64,000 nt of DNA from Metabacillus flavus (GCF_018283675.1 NZ_JAGVRK010000001.1:1922001-1986000); one strand, 5' to 3'. Numbered from the stretch's first letter, positions 28,431 through 39,275 are shown. The notes: a model not told the origin generated them from the sequence alone. Program-made: numbers and translations.

Positions 28431-28461
28431 CGAAATATCATGAAATGATGAGGTGGGTTCA

Positions 28462-30285
28462 TTGCAAATTCAAGTAACAAACAGCCCTTTTAACCAAGAA
28501 CAGGCAGATCTCCTGAACCAGCTGCTGCCTACATTAACAGAATCACAAAAAATTTGGATCTCGGGCTATCTCGCCGCACCCGGTTCTAATTCTTCAGCAA
28601 GTACATATGAGGGGGCGGTACCTCAAGGCACATCGCAAAAAACCGTTCAGACTATCTCGAAAAAAGTGACCATCCTTTATGGATCCCAGACAGGGAATGC
28701 CCAGGGACTGGCTCAAGCGGGGGGCAAGACCCTGGAGGAGAAGGGTTTTGAAGTAACTGTATCTTCGATGAATGATTTTAAACCAAATCAATTGAAAAAA
28801 ATTCAAAATCTCCTGATTGTAGTCAGTACACATGGCGAAGGCGATCCGCCGGATAACGCTCTCTCCTTCCATGAATTCCTTCATAGCAAACGTGCGCCAA
28901 AGCTTGAGGATTTGCATTTTTCCGTTTTATCGCTGGGTGACAGTTCTTACGAATTCTTTTGTCAGACAGGGAAAGAATTTGACAGTAAGCTTGAAGAGCT
29001 CGGAGGCAAAAGACTGCATCCCAGAATGGACTGCGATCTGGATTATGATGAGCCTGCTGCAGAATGGCTGGAAGGAGTCCTGGAAGGCCTGAGCAGCTTG
29101 CAGGGCAGCTTTATGTCAGTCCCTGACCCATCAGGTGCTCCTAAGGCTGAAGGAACTGATTATTCAAGGACTAATCCATTTCAAGCCGAAATTCTAGAGA
29201 GTGTGAACTTAAACGGACGCGGATCCAATAAAGAAACGACCCATATTGAATTATCCCTCGAGGGCTCAGGGCTTTCCTTTGAACCAGGAGACAGCCTTGG
29301 AATATACCCCAGCAATGACCCTGCCCTAGTGGATCTGGTCATAGGTGAAATGAGCTGGGACCCGGATGAAATCGTTACGGTTAACAAACAGGGGGATGTG
29401 CGATCACTTAAAGAAGCACTCACCTCCTTTTTTGAAATAACTGTTATAACAAAGCCGCTTCTTGAGCAGGCTGCAAAAATTTCGGAAAATCAGAAGTTAA
29501 AAGAGCTCCTTTCACCTGGCCATGAAGGGGAATTAAAAGAGTACCTTTCAGGACGCGATTTGCTGGATATACTTCGCGATTTCGGGCCATGGGGAGTTCC
29601 TGCACAGGAAATTCTCTCCATACTCCGGAAGATTCCAGGGAGGCTGTATTCCATTGCCAGCAGCTTGGCTGCCAATCCGGATGAGGTGCATTTAACCATT
29701 GGCGCTGTGCGCTATGAGTCTCATGGACGCGCCCGTAGCGGTGTATGCTCAATCCTTTGTGCAGAAAGGCTTCAGCCGGGAGACCGAATTCCTGTCTATG
29801 TACAGTCGAATCAAAACTTCAAGCTGCCCGGCAATCCCGAAACACCGATTATTATGGTAGGTCCCGGTACAGGAATTGCCCCTTTCCGATCCTTCATGCA
29901 GGAGCGGGAAGAGACGGGAGCAGAGGGGAAATCATGGCTGTTCTTTGGAGATCAGCATTTTGTAACGGATTTCCTCTATCAGACAGAGTGGCAAAAGTGG
30001 ATTAAAGATGGCATTCTAACCAAAATGGATGTTGCATTTTCAAGAGATACAGAGGAAAAAGTGTATGTTCAGCACCGGATGCTTGATCAAAGCAAAGAAC
30101 TGTTCGCTTGGCTTCAGGAAGGTGCCGTCATTTATGTTTGCGGTGATGAAAAGAACATGGCGCATGATGTCCACAATACTCTACTGGACATCATTGAAAA
30201 AGAAGGCGGTTTAAGCCGTGAAAAAGCAGAAGAGTATTTGTCTCAAATGCAGCAGGATAAAAGATATCAGCGGGATGTTTATTAA
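28462..30285 (+). CDS. cysJ: Assimilatory sulfite reductase (NADPH), flavoprotein subunit
   Basis: A 607-residue diflavin reductase. The order is a flavodoxin domain (about 70-210: ILYGSQTGNAQGLA, STHGEGDPPDNAL, LGDSSYEFFCQTG), an FAD domain (RLYSIASS near 397, GVCSILCAERLQPGD) and an NADPH domain (MVGPGTGIAPFRSFMQERE near 470, VYVCGDEKNMAHDV near the C-terminus). It passes electrons from NADPH to CysI. TTG 28462 follows GAGGTGG; this start matches the B. subtilis protein, which begins with a similar QLQV-NSPFNQEQA sequence. Confidence 0.95.
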   Translation: MQIQVTNSPFNQEQADLLNQLLPTLTESQKIWISGYLAAPGSNSSASTYEGAVPQGTSQKTVQTISKKVTILYGSQTGNAQGLAQAGGKTLEEKGFEVTVSSMNDFKPNQLKKIQNLLIVVSTHGEGDPPDNALSFHEFLHSKRAPKLEDLHFSVLSLGDSSYEFFCQTGKEFDSKLEELGGKRLHPRMDCDLDYDEPAAEWLEGVLEGLSSLQGSFMSVPDPSGAPKAEGTDYSRTNPFQAEILESVNLNGRGSNKETTHIELSLEGSGLSFEPGDSLGIYPSNDPALVDLVIGEMSWDPDEIVTVNKQGDVRSLKEALTSFFEITVITKPLLEQAAKISENQKLKELLSPGHEGELKEYLSGRDLLDILRDFGPWGVPAQEILSILRKIPGRLYSIASSLAANPDEVHLTIGAVRYESHGRARSGVCSILCAERLQPGDRIPVYVQSNQNFKLPGNPETPIIMVGPGTGIAPFRSFMQEREETGAEGKSWLFFGDQHFVTDFLYQTEWQKWIKDGILTKMDVAFSRDTEEKVYVQHRMLDQSKELFAWLQEGAVIYVCGDEKNMAHDVHNTLLDIIEKEGGLSREKAEEYLSQMQQDKRYQRDVY

Positions 30286-30288
30286 TTT

Positions 30289-30462
30289 GGCTATGTTAAA
30301 CCACTATGTTGATTTTTAAACAACTGTTGATAGGAGTGGAAGGCGTGAGACTCCTGCGTGAGCAGCGAGCGGGACAGGGTGAGACCCCGCAGACGCTCAG
30401 CGCCCGCCCAAGGATAAGCGAACGACTGCTAGCTGCAATCAACAGCCAAGTTTAACAAAGCT
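30289..30462. repeat. MITE-like repeat between cysJ and cysI
   Basis: About 174 bp with imperfect terminal inverted repeats: the left end GGCTATGTTAAAC...GTTGATT matches the reverse complement of the right end (AGCTTTGTTAAAC...GTTGATT). The centre is GC-rich and palindromic (AAGGCGTGAGACTCCTGCG and onward). A second, close copy lies at 49067-49253. It encodes nothing. Confidence 0.85.
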
Positions 30463-30494
30463 ATGAATTTAAAGATGAAAGGAGCACATTCAGC

Positions 30495-32213
30495 ATGGCG
30501 AATCGAACTTTAAAAGCACCGGAAGGAACTCCGAGCGATGTGGAACGCATTAAGGAAGAGAGCAATTATTTGCGCGGAACACTTGCAGAATCAATGCTGG
30601 AACCAATAAGTGCAGGGATATCGGATGATGATAACCGTTTAATGAAATTTCATGGCAGCTACCTGCAGGATGACAGGGATCTGCGCAATGAACGTCAAAA
30701 GCAAAAATTGGAGCCGGCATACCAGTTCATGCTCCGTGTCCGTTTACCGGGCGGAATCGCTACTCCTTCTCAGTGGCTCGTCATGGACGATCTGGCTCAA
30801 AGGAACGGCAATGGCACTTTGAAGCTGACCACACGCATGACCTTTCAAATGCATGGTGTACTGAAATGGAACATGAAAAAAACGATTCAGGATATCCATG
30901 CCTCTCTAATGGACACCATCGCCGCTTGCGGTGATGTAAACAGGAATGTCATGTGCAATCCGAATCCGGAGCAATCTGAGATTCACTCAGAAGTTTACGA
31001 ATGGTCCAAAAGATTGAGTGAGCATCTGCTTCCCCGGACGAAAGCGTATCATGAGCTTTGGCTTGATGAAGAAAAGATAGCAGGCACGGCGGAGGCGGAA
31101 GAAACTGAGCCAATGTACGGTCCTCTATATCTGCCCCGCAAATTTAAAATCGGGATTGCAGTTCCTCCATCCAATGATATTGATGTTTATTCTCAGGATC
31201 TAGGGCTAATCGCAATAGTGGAAGATGAGAAGCTTCTTGGCTTTAATGTTCTGATAGGCGGAGGAATGGGAATGTCCCATGGTGATAAAGAAACCTATCC
31301 TCAGCTTGGAAAATCGATTGGCTTCTGCCGACCTGATCAAATTTTGGACCTTGCTGAAAAAATTATCACAATCCAGCGGGATTACGGAAATCGTTCAGAA
31401 CGGAAAAATGCCCGTTTTAAGTACACAGTAGACCGTCTTGGCCTTGAGACGGTGAAAGAAGAATTAGAGAACAGATTGGGCTGGACCCTTGAAGAAGCAA
31501 AGCCTTACCATTTTGATCACAATGGCGACCGTTATGGGTGGGTAAAAGGAGTTAAAGGCAAATGGCATTATACGCTGTTTGTAGAAGGCGGACGTGTAGC
31601 AGACTTTGAAGACTATAAGCTTATGACGGGACTTCGTGAAATTGCGAAGGTGCATGCTGGAGATTTCAGGCTGACCGCAAACCAAAACGTGATCATTGCA
31701 AATGTGCCGCAAGCGATGAAAAAGCATATCGACCAATTAATAACCGAATACAGCTTAACGGACGGCAAGCATTATTCTGCACTCAGGCGCAGTTCGATGG
31801 CGTGTGTGGCGCTTCCTACATGCGGCCTTGCGATGGCCGAAGCTGAGCGCTATCTGCCGGTTTTAATAGGCAAAATCGAGCAAATTGTTGACGAAAACGG
31901 TTTACGCAATGAGGAAATCACCATCCGCATGACTGGATGCCCGAACGGCTGTGCCCGGCATGCCCTCGGTGAGATTGGCTTTATCGGCAAAGCTCCCGGC
32001 AAATACAATATGTATCTTGGAGCAGCCTTCGATGGCAGCCGGTTAAGCAAAATGTATAAAGAAAACATCGGTGAAGAAGAAATTTTGAATGTTCTTGGTG
32101 ACCTCTTGCCCCGTTATGCCAAAGAACGTGAAGAAGGCGAACACTTCGGGGACTTCGTGGTCCGAGCAGGAATTATTGCTGCAACAACAGACGGAACAAA
32201 CTTTCACAATTAA
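30495..32213 (+). CDS. cysI: Assimilatory sulfite reductase (NADPH), hemoprotein subunit
   Basis: A 572-residue siroheme and [4Fe-4S] enzyme that reduces sulfite to sulfide with six electrons from CysJ. The four cluster/siroheme cysteines are visible as CVALPTC (about 435-441) and TGCPNGC (about 479-485). Substrate-site arginines occur in [11 protein letters not shown] (about 112-122) and [10 protein letters not shown]. The ATG follows AAAGGAG. cysI is separated from cysJ by a 174-bp repeat element, so expression of the second gene depends on read-through or on a promoter in that gap. Confidence 0.95.
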   Translation: MANRTLKAPEGTPSDVERIKEESNYLRGTLAESMLEPISAGISDDDNRLMKFHGSYLQDDRDLRNERQKQKLEPAYQFMLRVRLPGGIATPSQWLVMDDLAQRNGNGTLKLTTRMTFQMHGVLKWNMKKTIQDIHASLMDTIAACGDVNRNVMCNPNPEQSEIHSEVYEWSKRLSEHLLPRTKAYHELWLDEEKIAGTAEAEETEPMYGPLYLPRKFKIGIAVPPSNDIDVYSQDLGLIAIVEDEKLLGFNVLIGGGMGMSHGDKETYPQLGKSIGFCRPDQILDLAEKIITIQRDYGNRSERKNARFKYTVDRLGLETVKEELENRLGWTLEEAKPYHFDHNGDRYGWVKGVKGKWHYTLFVEGGRVADFEDYKLMTGLREIAKVHAGDFRLTANQNVIIANVPQAMKKHIDQLITEYSLTDGKHYSALRRSSMACVALPTCGLAMAEAERYLPVLIGKIEQIVDENGLRNEEITIRMTGCPNGCARHALGEIGFIGKAPGKYNMYLGAAFDGSRLSKMYKENIGEEEILNVLGDLLPRYAKEREEGEHFGDFVVRAGIIAATTDGTNFHN

Positions 32214-32225
32214 AAAGAAACAGAA

Positions 32226-32257
32226 AAACGATGACCGAGGGATCGGAGTCATCGTTT
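32226..32257. terminator. Bidirectional terminator between cysI and the CorA-like gene
   Basis: AAACGATGAC (32226-32235) pairs with GTCATCGTTT (32248-32257); T residues follow on the plus strand and A residues precede it. It overlaps the last codons of the converging gene. Confidence 0.85.
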
Positions 32258-33682
32258 TTTTCGGTTAAAAAAGTTTCTGCCGAGACTGAAAATCGCTCCT
32301 GCACCCAATCCAATTCCCATTAGGATTCCGCTGATGGCAACTCCAAACGCTATATACTCAAAAACCGAGTATTGAGTCATGATCCTCCAATCGATTTTCC
32401 CTTTCCAGTCCTCTATAACAAGATTCATTCCGTAGATTCCGGAAATAACCGTATACGTCGTTAAAATAAACAGTAAATAATTATTTCGTTTTGCTGAAAT
32501 TTTTTCCTGATTTCTGAACAAGCTGTCAAGTGTTTTTTTCACTTCGTCATACAAAGTCGAAATATGAAACACTTTATTCATTAAGAAAGCCAATTCCTGC
32601 CCCTCAGTGCGGCTGCTGATTTCCTTAAAATGATATTTGCCGGAAAACTCGGTAATGGTTTGAATTAGCTGTTCAATCTCATTCGTTTTATTCCGTCTGT
32701 ACAGCAGCGAGTATTGATATGAAAGTTTAAGCAGAACCATTTTGTAAAAAAAGTGAAGGAGCAGGTTGTAATAATGCTGCCCAAACATCTCGGACTTGAT
32801 TATTGGTACGTGCTCTCCCCGCTGGCTAAGGCAAGTAAAAGCATGATCGCTGATTACATAGTTCGTCTGCGGTGCCCACCTGCTGTATGTGTGGTTTTTT
32901 GCATAATTGTCAATGTACTCAGGGTTTCTTGCGGAAATAAACGGATTTCCTTGTGAGTCATATCCATTTACCTGCCCCGACCGGAAGAGATGTTCATTTG
33001 TCACGTGATCCTCACGCGTGACCAGCGTACTGACAACATACATTCTTTCATCCACGAAATAGGGAAGACTTCCGAAATAAGAGGACTTGTTCGCCCCTGT
33101 TTCGATAAAAGGAACAATGCCAGGTGCAATTTCTTTAAATATGTAATCCTGAATGCTGTCAAAGGATGAATTTTCAGTAATGACCCTAAGATTCTTCTTT
33201 TCAACAAGCTTTGGATCCAGAACGCGGAACTGATTTTGAAAGTCCATCACTTCAGAAAGCTTCAAGGGAGACTGAGTAAACCGGGTCCGAATCGAGATTA
33301 TCCCTATTTCAAAGGGACAGATAAAAATATCAGCAGAAAGGATTTCAGCTCCATATGAACGCTGATCCTCACCAAATAATAACCTGATAGGTGATTGAAC
33401 AGACTTTGAAAACCGGCTAAGCGATTCTTTTGCCGGCTCATGAACAAATAACAGGTTTTCGATAAACGGCAAAAAGTATTGGTCCATATTATCGTGGGAA
33501 ACGGATTGCCCGGGACCATAATATGCATTCTCTGTTTCTTTTGCATCAAGCTTGAAGAACCGGTAACCGGTATCCTCCAGCTGCTGCTGGATCTTCATCA
33601 ACTTGGTATATTTTAAAGAGAAGGGAAATATAAATTGACTGCTGGCTTCATCTAATAGAAGTTCCTTTTGATTGTCGGACAT
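32249..33682 (-). CDS. CorA-like membrane protein of unknown function
   Basis: A 477-residue protein. The last 100 residues look like a CorA magnesium-channel membrane domain: a first helix ending ISGIYGMN (the CorA GMN signature with the usual preceding Gly-x-Tyr), a short loop EDWKGKIDW, and a second helix followed by a basic tail NRKKR. The first 370 residues have no motif I recognise; they contain soluble alpha/beta-looking sequence and a long predicted helix (about 330-400) as in the CorA stalk. ATG 33682 follows GGAGGAACC; an upstream start at 33715 lacks a ribosome site. Transport of a divalent cation is possible but unproven. Confidence 0.6.
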   Translation of the reverse strand: MSDNQKELLLDEASSQFIFPFSLKYTKLMKIQQQLEDTGYRFFKLDAKETENAYYGPGQSVSHDNMDQYFLPFIENLLFVHEPAKESLSRFSKSVQSPIRLLFGEDQRSYGAEILSADIFICPFEIGIISIRTRFTQSPLKLSEVMDFQNQFRVLDPKLVEKKNLRVITENSSFDSIQDYIFKEIAPGIVPFIETGANKSSYFGSLPYFVDERMYVVSTLVTREDHVTNEHLFRSGQVNGYDSQGNPFISARNPEYIDNYAKNHTYSRWAPQTNYVISDHAFTCLSQRGEHVPIIKSEMFGQHYYNLLLHFFYKMVLLKLSYQYSLLYRRNKTNEIEQLIQTITEFSGKYHFKEISSRTEGQELAFLMNKVFHISTLYDEVKKTLDSLFRNQEKISAKRNNYLLFILTTYTVISGIYGMNLVIEDWKGKIDWRIMTQYSVFEYIAFGVAISGILMGIGLGAGAIFSLGRNFFNRKKR

Positions 33683-33751
33683 AAGTGGTTCCTCCAGATG
33701 CTGATTGTATAGCACATTATCCAGCCCTTATTCTATCATTTTATGTATGTA

Positions 33752-33780
33752 TAAAAAAAGCTTGTCCAGTTGAACAAGCT
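33752..33780 (-). terminator. Terminator after lexA
   Basis: On the minus strand AGCTTGT pairs with ACAAGCT, followed by TTTTTTTAT (33752-33758). Confidence 0.78.
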
Positions 33781-33782
33781 CT

Positions 33783-34406
33783 TCAATGCACTGTACGGTA
33801 TACTCCAATCACTTTGCCCAGTATTGATACGTTCCTTAAAATAATGGGTTCCATTGAAGAGTTTTCCGGCTGCAGCCTAATATAATCTTTTTCTTTAAAA
33901 AAGCGTTTCACAGTTGCTTCATCATCCTCTGTCATAGCAACGACGATATCACCGTTGTTAGCGGATTGCTGCTGTCTCACAACAACAAGGTCTCCGTCTA
34001 ATATTCCCGCTTCAATCATACTGTTCCCGACAATCTCAAGCATAAATACCTGGTCATCAGGTGAGGCGAGCCGTTCAGGGAGCGGAAAGTATTCCTCAAT
34101 ATTTTCTACAGCAGTGATCGGCAGCCCTGCCGTAACCTTCCCGATGATCGGAACGTTAATCACTTCGTTTCTCGGAATTTCCATTCCCTGGTCTTCATTC
34201 AAAATCTCGATAGCCCTTGGTTTTGTAGGATCTCGGCGTATAAGCCCTTTGTTTTCAAGTCTCGCTAGATGCCCATGTACAGTAGAGCTGGATGCCAGAC
34301 CGACAGCAAGACCAATTTCACGGACGGACGGAGGATACCCTTTGCTTTTGACTTCCTGTTTAATGAATTCAAGAATGTCCTGTTGCCTTTTTGATAGTTT
34401 GCTCAT
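33783..34406 (-). CDS. lexA: SOS repressor LexA
   Basis: A 207-residue repressor-protease. The N-terminal winged-helix part contains [25 protein letters not shown] (two conserved parts, about 23-47). The self-cleavage site is Ala93-Gly94 in KVTAGLP. The catalytic pair is Ser129 in GNSMIEAG and Lys167 in ATVKRF. RecA filaments trigger cleavage after DNA damage. ATG 34406 has GAGGTG upstream; an in-frame codon at 34415 is less well placed. It is divergent from yneA, and the shared gap holds three SOS boxes. Confidence 0.97.
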   Translation of the reverse strand: MSKLSKRQQDILEFIKQEVKSKGYPPSVREIGLAVGLASSSTVHGHLARLENKGLIRRDPTKPRAIEILNEDQGMEIPRNEVINVPIIGKVTAGLPITAVENIEEYFPLPERLASPDDQVFMLEIVGNSMIEAGILDGDLVVVRQQQSANNGDIVVAMTEDDEATVKRFFKEKDYIRLQPENSSMEPIILRNVSILGKVIGVYRTVH

Positions 34407-34464
34407 CCTTAGCACCTCAGAGTAAGTAATTTATAGTGATTATAGCATCATTTACCTAAAAATA

Positions 34465-34545
34465 CAAACATAAGTTCGAAAAGCGCTTGACCCAAAACGT
34501 TTGTTCGTATTATAATAAAAACATCGAAAAGCGAACAAACATTCT
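34465..34545. promoter_or_regulatory. Three LexA (SOS) boxes between lexA and yneA
   Basis: 34465-34478 read on the minus strand is CGAACTTATGTTTG. 34494-34507 read on the minus strand is CGAACAAACGTTTT. 34532-34545 on the plus strand is CGAACAAACATTCT. All fit the Bacillus consensus CGAACRNRYGTTYC with few mismatches. The middle box lies between the -35 and -10 of yneA. Confidence 0.9.
34487..34516 (+). promoter_or_regulatory. SigA promoter of yneA
   Basis: TTGACC (34487-34492), an 18-base spacer and TATAAT (34511-34516), with a LexA box inside the spacer. Confidence 0.78.
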
Positions 34546-34557
34546 GGAGGGGTTATC

Positions 34558-35571
<1,014 letters not shown>

Positions 35572-35695
35572 CTCTTTTTTGTACCATTGCACTATCCATA
35601 ACTATGTTTAAGTTTCGTGCGAGTGAAACCCACCGTAAAAAACATGTTCTTTGAACAGATTTAAAGCGCTAAGCTCTGGAAAAGCTCACGTGCCA

Positions 35696-35742
35696 GTCCG
35701 ATGGAAAGTGAGCATCCTGTAGCGGAAAACAGCCATCCCAAT
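35696..35742. repeat. Possible fragment of the dispersed repeat
   Basis: GGAAAGTGAGCATCCTGTAG followed by CGGAAAACAG (from 35702) resembles the right part of the MITE-like family in other bacilli. The rest of the 280-bp gap shows no gene. Confidence 0.3.
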
Positions 35743-35828
35743 ACCATTTCATATCAGCAAAATGTAAGGTAACAGTCTTCGAGAACGAAACATACAGGAG
35801 AAAAACAGGCTTAAAAAGGAGAATGAAT

Positions 35829-36059
35829 ATGCTTTCTAAAGATAAAATTGATCGAATTAATGTTCTGTCAAAAAAGTCCAAGGCTGAAGGGTTAACGGAA
35901 CAGGAACAGCAGGAGCAAAAAGCTTTACGTGAAGAGTACCTGAAAACCTTTAGAAGTTCAATGAAGAACACATTGAAAAATGTGACCGTGGTCGATCCGG
36001 AAGGAAATGACGTAACCCCTCAAAAATTGAAAAACGAAAAGAATAAAGGACTTCATTAA
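35829..36059 (+). CDS. ynzC: DUF896 family protein YnzC
   Basis: A 76-residue, highly charged helical-hairpin protein of the UPF0291/DUF896 family. It matches B. subtilis YnzC in the [17 protein letters not shown] start, the [15 protein letters not shown] core and the [11 protein letters not shown] end. YnzC is the third gene of the yneA SOS operon in B. subtilis. Here it lies 280 bases from yneB with a possible terminator between, so it may be separately transcribed. ATG 35829 is 8 bases after AAGGAG; ATG 35823 is too close. Confidence 0.93.
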   Translation: MLSKDKIDRINVLSKKSKAEGLTEQEQQEQKALREEYLKTFRSSMKNTLKNVTVVDPEGNDVTPQKLKNEKNKGLH

Positions 36060-36071
36060 AAGTTCTATAGC

Positions 36072-36098
36072 AGGCCTGTTTAATTTAAACAGGCCTAT
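36072..36098 (+). terminator. Terminator after ynzC
   Basis: AGGCCTGTTT (36072-36081) pairs with AAACAGGCCT (36087-36096). The stem is perfect but the U tract is poor (ATTGGTT). Confidence 0.55.
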
Positions 36099-36101
36099 TG
36101 G

Positions 36102-36130
36102 TTGTACTATTTGAGCTGTACGGATATGAT
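36102..36130 (+). promoter_or_regulatory. SigA promoter of tkt
   Basis: TTGTAC (36102-36107), a 17-base spacer and TATGAT (36125-36130). Confidence 0.65.
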
Positions 36131-36167
36131 AAGAGGGTAAATTGTTCAAACGAAAGGATGGTCTATA

Positions 36168-38177
36168 ATGACATTATCTACTATTGATTCATTGTCCATT
36201 GCTACAATCCGGACTCTATCTATTGATGCAATTGAAAAAGCAAACTCCGGTCACCCGGGAATGCCTATGGGATCTGCCCCGATGGCTTACAAGTTGTGGA
36301 CAGATTATATGAAACAAAATCCAGAGAATCCAAGCTGGTTCAACCGTGACCGTTTTGTTCTTTCTGCTGGACATGGCTCTATGCTTCTTTACAGCATGCT
36401 TCACCTTTCAGGCTATGATGTTTCTATGGAAGATTTAAAATCTTTCCGCCAATGGGGAAGCAAAACTCCTGGACATCCTGAATATGGACATACAGCTGGC
36501 GTAGATGCAACGACTGGACCGCTTGGCCAGGGAATTGCAATGGCGGTAGGAATGGCTATGGCAGAACGTCACCTTGCACATACATACAATAAAGACTCAT
36601 TTAATGTTGTCGACCACCATACATTTGCGATTTGCGGCGACGGAGACTTAATGGAAGGAATCTCATCAGAGGCTGCTTCTTTTGCAGGTCACTTGAAGCT
36701 TGGACGTTTGGTTGTTCTTTATGATTCAAACGATATTTCTCTTGATGGAGATCTTGACCGTTCATTCAGCGAAAACGTTCAGCAGCGTTTTGAAGCAATG
36801 AATTGGCAGGTTATCCGTGTCGAAGATGGAAATGATACAGATGAAATCGGCCGTGCTATTGCTGCTGCCAAGCAAAATGAAGATCAGCCAACTCTGATAG
36901 AAGTCAAAACAACAATCGGATTTGGTTCACCTAACCGTGCCGGTACTTCTGGCGTTCACGGGGCACCCCTTGGAGCAGAAGAAACAAAGCTGACTAAAGA
37001 TGCTTACAAGTGGACATTTGATAAAGATTTCCATGTGCCGGACGAAGTATATGAACACTTCGCGAAAACAATCAAAGAGGATGGCATAAAGGCGGAAAAC
37101 GAGTGGAATGCCCTTTTTGACAGCTACAGAAAAGAGTACCCTGAGCTTGCAGAGGAGCTTACACGCGCAATTGATGGCGAACTTCCTGAAGGATGGGATG
37201 CAGATATTCCTGTGTATGAAACAGGAAAAGGACTTGCTTCCAGAGCGTCTTCTGGTGAAGTGATGAATGCCATAGCTAAAAATGTTCCCAACCTGTTCGG
37301 CGGTTCAGCAGACTTAGCGGGATCCAATAAAACAACAATCAAAAACGTAGAAGATTTCACTGCTGACAATTACAGCGGACGCAATATCTGGTTCGGTGTA
37401 AGGGAGTTTGCCATGGGTGCAGCACTGAATGGAATGGTTCTTCACGGAGGATTAAAAGTATTTGGAGGAACATTCTTCGTATTCTCCGATTACATGCGTC
37501 CTTCTATCCGCCTGGCTTCCTTAATGAACCTGCCTGTAACCTTCGTATTTACTCATGACAGTATTGCAGTAGGGGAAGACGGACCTACTCATGAACCGAT
37601 TGAGCAGCTTGCTTCATTAAGAGCGATGCCGAACCTTGATGTGATCAGACCAGCGGATGGAAACGAAACGGCTGCTGCATGGAAGCTTGCGGTTACATCT
37701 AAAACTAGTCCGACTGCTCTTGTATTGTCAAGACAGGATCTTCCAACGCTTGAGCACTCTGCAGAATTGTCCGGTACGGGTGTGGAGAAAGGTGCTTACG
37801 TTGTATCACCTTCACAAAAAGAAATGGCGGATGCTATCCTGCTTGCTTCCGGTTCTGAAGTGGGTCTTGCAGTTGAATCCCAAAAAGCGCTTCTTAAAGA
37901 AGGAATCGATGCTTCTGTTGTAAGCATGCCTTCCTGGAAACGTTTTGAAGAACAATCCGAAGATTACAAGCGATCCGTCCTTCCTAAGGATGTTAAAAAG
38001 CGCTTAGCGATCGAAGTTGCTTCTCCGCTTGGATGGGAAAGATACACTGGAGATGAAGGTGACGTTCTTGGAATTAACCGTTTCGGTGCATCTGCACCTG
38101 GAGAAACGATTATGAAAGAGTTTGGCTTCACTCCAGAAAATATCGTAGCACGCGTTAAAGCATTGCTGAATAAATAA
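36168..38177 (+). CDS. tkt: Transketolase
   Basis: A 669-residue ThDP enzyme of the pentose phosphate pathway that transfers two-carbon units between sugar phosphates. Visible motifs are [14 protein letters not shown] (about 23), [14 protein letters not shown] (about 114), the ThDP motif CGDGDLMEG (about 156 onward) ending in the conserved asparagine of [10 protein letters not shown], and the transketolase signature region [14 protein letters not shown] (about 409). It has its own promoter and a strong terminator. Confidence 0.97.
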   Translation: MTLSTIDSLSIATIRTLSIDAIEKANSGHPGMPMGSAPMAYKLWTDYMKQNPENPSWFNRDRFVLSAGHGSMLLYSMLHLSGYDVSMEDLKSFRQWGSKTPGHPEYGHTAGVDATTGPLGQGIAMAVGMAMAERHLAHTYNKDSFNVVDHHTFAICGDGDLMEGISSEAASFAGHLKLGRLVVLYDSNDISLDGDLDRSFSENVQQRFEAMNWQVIRVEDGNDTDEIGRAIAAAKQNEDQPTLIEVKTTIGFGSPNRAGTSGVHGAPLGAEETKLTKDAYKWTFDKDFHVPDEVYEHFAKTIKEDGIKAENEWNALFDSYRKEYPELAEELTRAIDGELPEGWDADIPVYETGKGLASRASSGEVMNAIAKNVPNLFGGSADLAGSNKTTIKNVEDFTADNYSGRNIWFGVREFAMGAALNGMVLHGGLKVFGGTFFVFSDYMRPSIRLASLMNLPVTFVFTHDSIAVGEDGPTHEPIEQLASLRAMPNLDVIRPADGNETAAAWKLAVTSKTSPTALVLSRQDLPTLEHSAELSGTGVEKGAYVVSPSQKEMADAILLASGSEVGLAVESQKALLKEGIDASVVSMPSWKRFEEQSEDYKRSVLPKDVKKRLAIEVASPLGWERYTGDEGDVLGINRFGASAPGETIMKEFGFTPENIVARVKALLNK

Positions 38178-38183
38178 GCCACA

Positions 38184-38215
38184 AAGGAGCCTGCATACTG
38201 CAGGCTCCTTATTTT
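38184..38215 (+). terminator. Terminator after tkt
   Basis: AAGGAGCCTGCA (38184-38195) pairs with TGCAGGCTCCTT (38199-38210), followed by ATTTT. Confidence 0.88.
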
Positions 38216-38288
38216 GTAGACACTATGTATACCCCCAATCTAGTTGATTTTTCGCTGCAGCAAAAGGCTGTGGTTTTTAATCTATTCA

Positions 38289-38297
38289 TTCGACATA
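38289..38297 (-). promoter_or_regulatory. Candidate Spo0A box upstream of sirA
   Basis: TTCGACATA reads TATGTCGAA on the minus strand, one mismatch from the Spo0A consensus TTTGTCRAA. It lies about 65 bases upstream of the transcription start expected from the TATAAT at 38350-38355. sirA of B. subtilis is activated by Spo0A-P. Confidence 0.5.
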
Positions 38298-38392
38298 AAT
38301 AGTGCTTCCTCTCTCCGCATTTAGACACTCTTCTTCAAACCGGATTCCGTATAATTAGGATAAAGAGTTTGCATCGGCAGGAGGGGTTCATT

Positions 38393-38839
38393 ATGAGGCA
38401 TTATTATGTATATTTAATAGAAGAAGAATTCGCAAGCCATTATTTTGGAAAAGAGTCAAAGATCTTTAACCTGATTCAAAATTTTCAATGGACAAGCATC
38501 CATGACGGTTCCTATGATTTGCTGGATCGCCAGGTGCAATATATCTCAAAAGCAATTCCGTCTAAAGAAATTCATCAGCTCCTGACCGGGTTTTTAACAA
38601 TGAGAAAAGGCTACCGGCAGTTAGGGCATTTGCATCGAATCATCCTGAATGGTGAAGCAGGCCAGGCTACATTGCTAGTGAAGGACCGGTATCTTGAAAT
38701 CGACGCTCAAGGCAGCTATGAAGCTGAGACGATTTTTTTTGAAATTCTCCGAAAAATGAACCCCTGTTTTCTCGCGATGGACTTCCAAGCCCATCGATAT
38801 GGCTGGCTGAACCCGATATCAGAAAGAAAATTTGTCTAA
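38393..38839 (+). CDS. sirA: Sporulation inhibitor of replication SirA
   Basis: A 148-residue protein (YneE in B. subtilis) that binds DnaA domain I and blocks new rounds of replication once sporulation begins. It carries the family pattern HYYVYLIEEEFASHYFGKES at the N-terminus and AETIFFEILRKMNPCFLAMDF near the C-terminus (shown in part), ending YGWLNPISERKFV. ATG 38393 is preceded by GGAGGGG; the ORF could be read from 38369 but without a ribosome site. A candidate Spo0A box and a TATAAT element lie upstream. Confidence 0.95.
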   Translation: MRHYYVYLIEEEFASHYFGKESKIFNLIQNFQWTSIHDGSYDLLDRQVQYISKAIPSKEIHQLLTGFLTMRKGYRQLGHLHRIILNGEAGQATLLVKDRYLEIDAQGSYEAETIFFEILRKMNPCFLAMDFQAHRYGWLNPISERKFV

Positions 38840-38924
38840 AAAAGCAGAAATTATGCAGGAATTATTGTATAATATCGAAGGGTTTAGTAGACTGTAAACG
38901 AGAGAACTTGAAGGAGGAACTACC

Positions 38925-39146
38925 ATGGCTTTATGGCTAGGCATAACACTGATTATAGTTGCTCTTCTGGGCGGCGTGGCGCTGGGCTTCTTTATTGCCC
39001 GGAGATACATGATGAGCTATTTGAAAAAGAATCCGCCAATTAATGAACAAATGCTGCGTATGATGATGATGCAAATGGGAATGAAACCATCCCAGAAAAA
39101 AATCAATCAAATGATGAAAGCGATGAATAGTCAGCAGATTAAATAA
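38925..39146 (+). CDS. yneF: UPF0154 membrane protein YneF
   Basis: A 73-residue protein with one N-terminal transmembrane helix (about 3-24, [20 protein letters not shown]) and a basic, methionine-rich cytoplasmic tail ([20 protein letters not shown]). It matches UPF0154/YneF in length and sequence. Its function is unknown. The ATG follows AAGGAGG. It sits between sirA and the ccdA region as in B. subtilis. Confidence 0.93.
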   Translation: MALWLGITLIIVALLGGVALGFFIARRYMMSYLKKNPPINEQMLRMMMMQMGMKPSQKKINQMMKAMNSQQIK

Positions 39147-39275
39147 CCCATTCCAGCTGATGTTTCTTTGCTTTAACGATAGTCACTCTAATTGTTTGCA
39201 TAACGCTGAACGCAGAGTGAGCCATTCATCTGAAATTTGACTTATGTATGCTTAATCTTTCATCAAACAAACACC

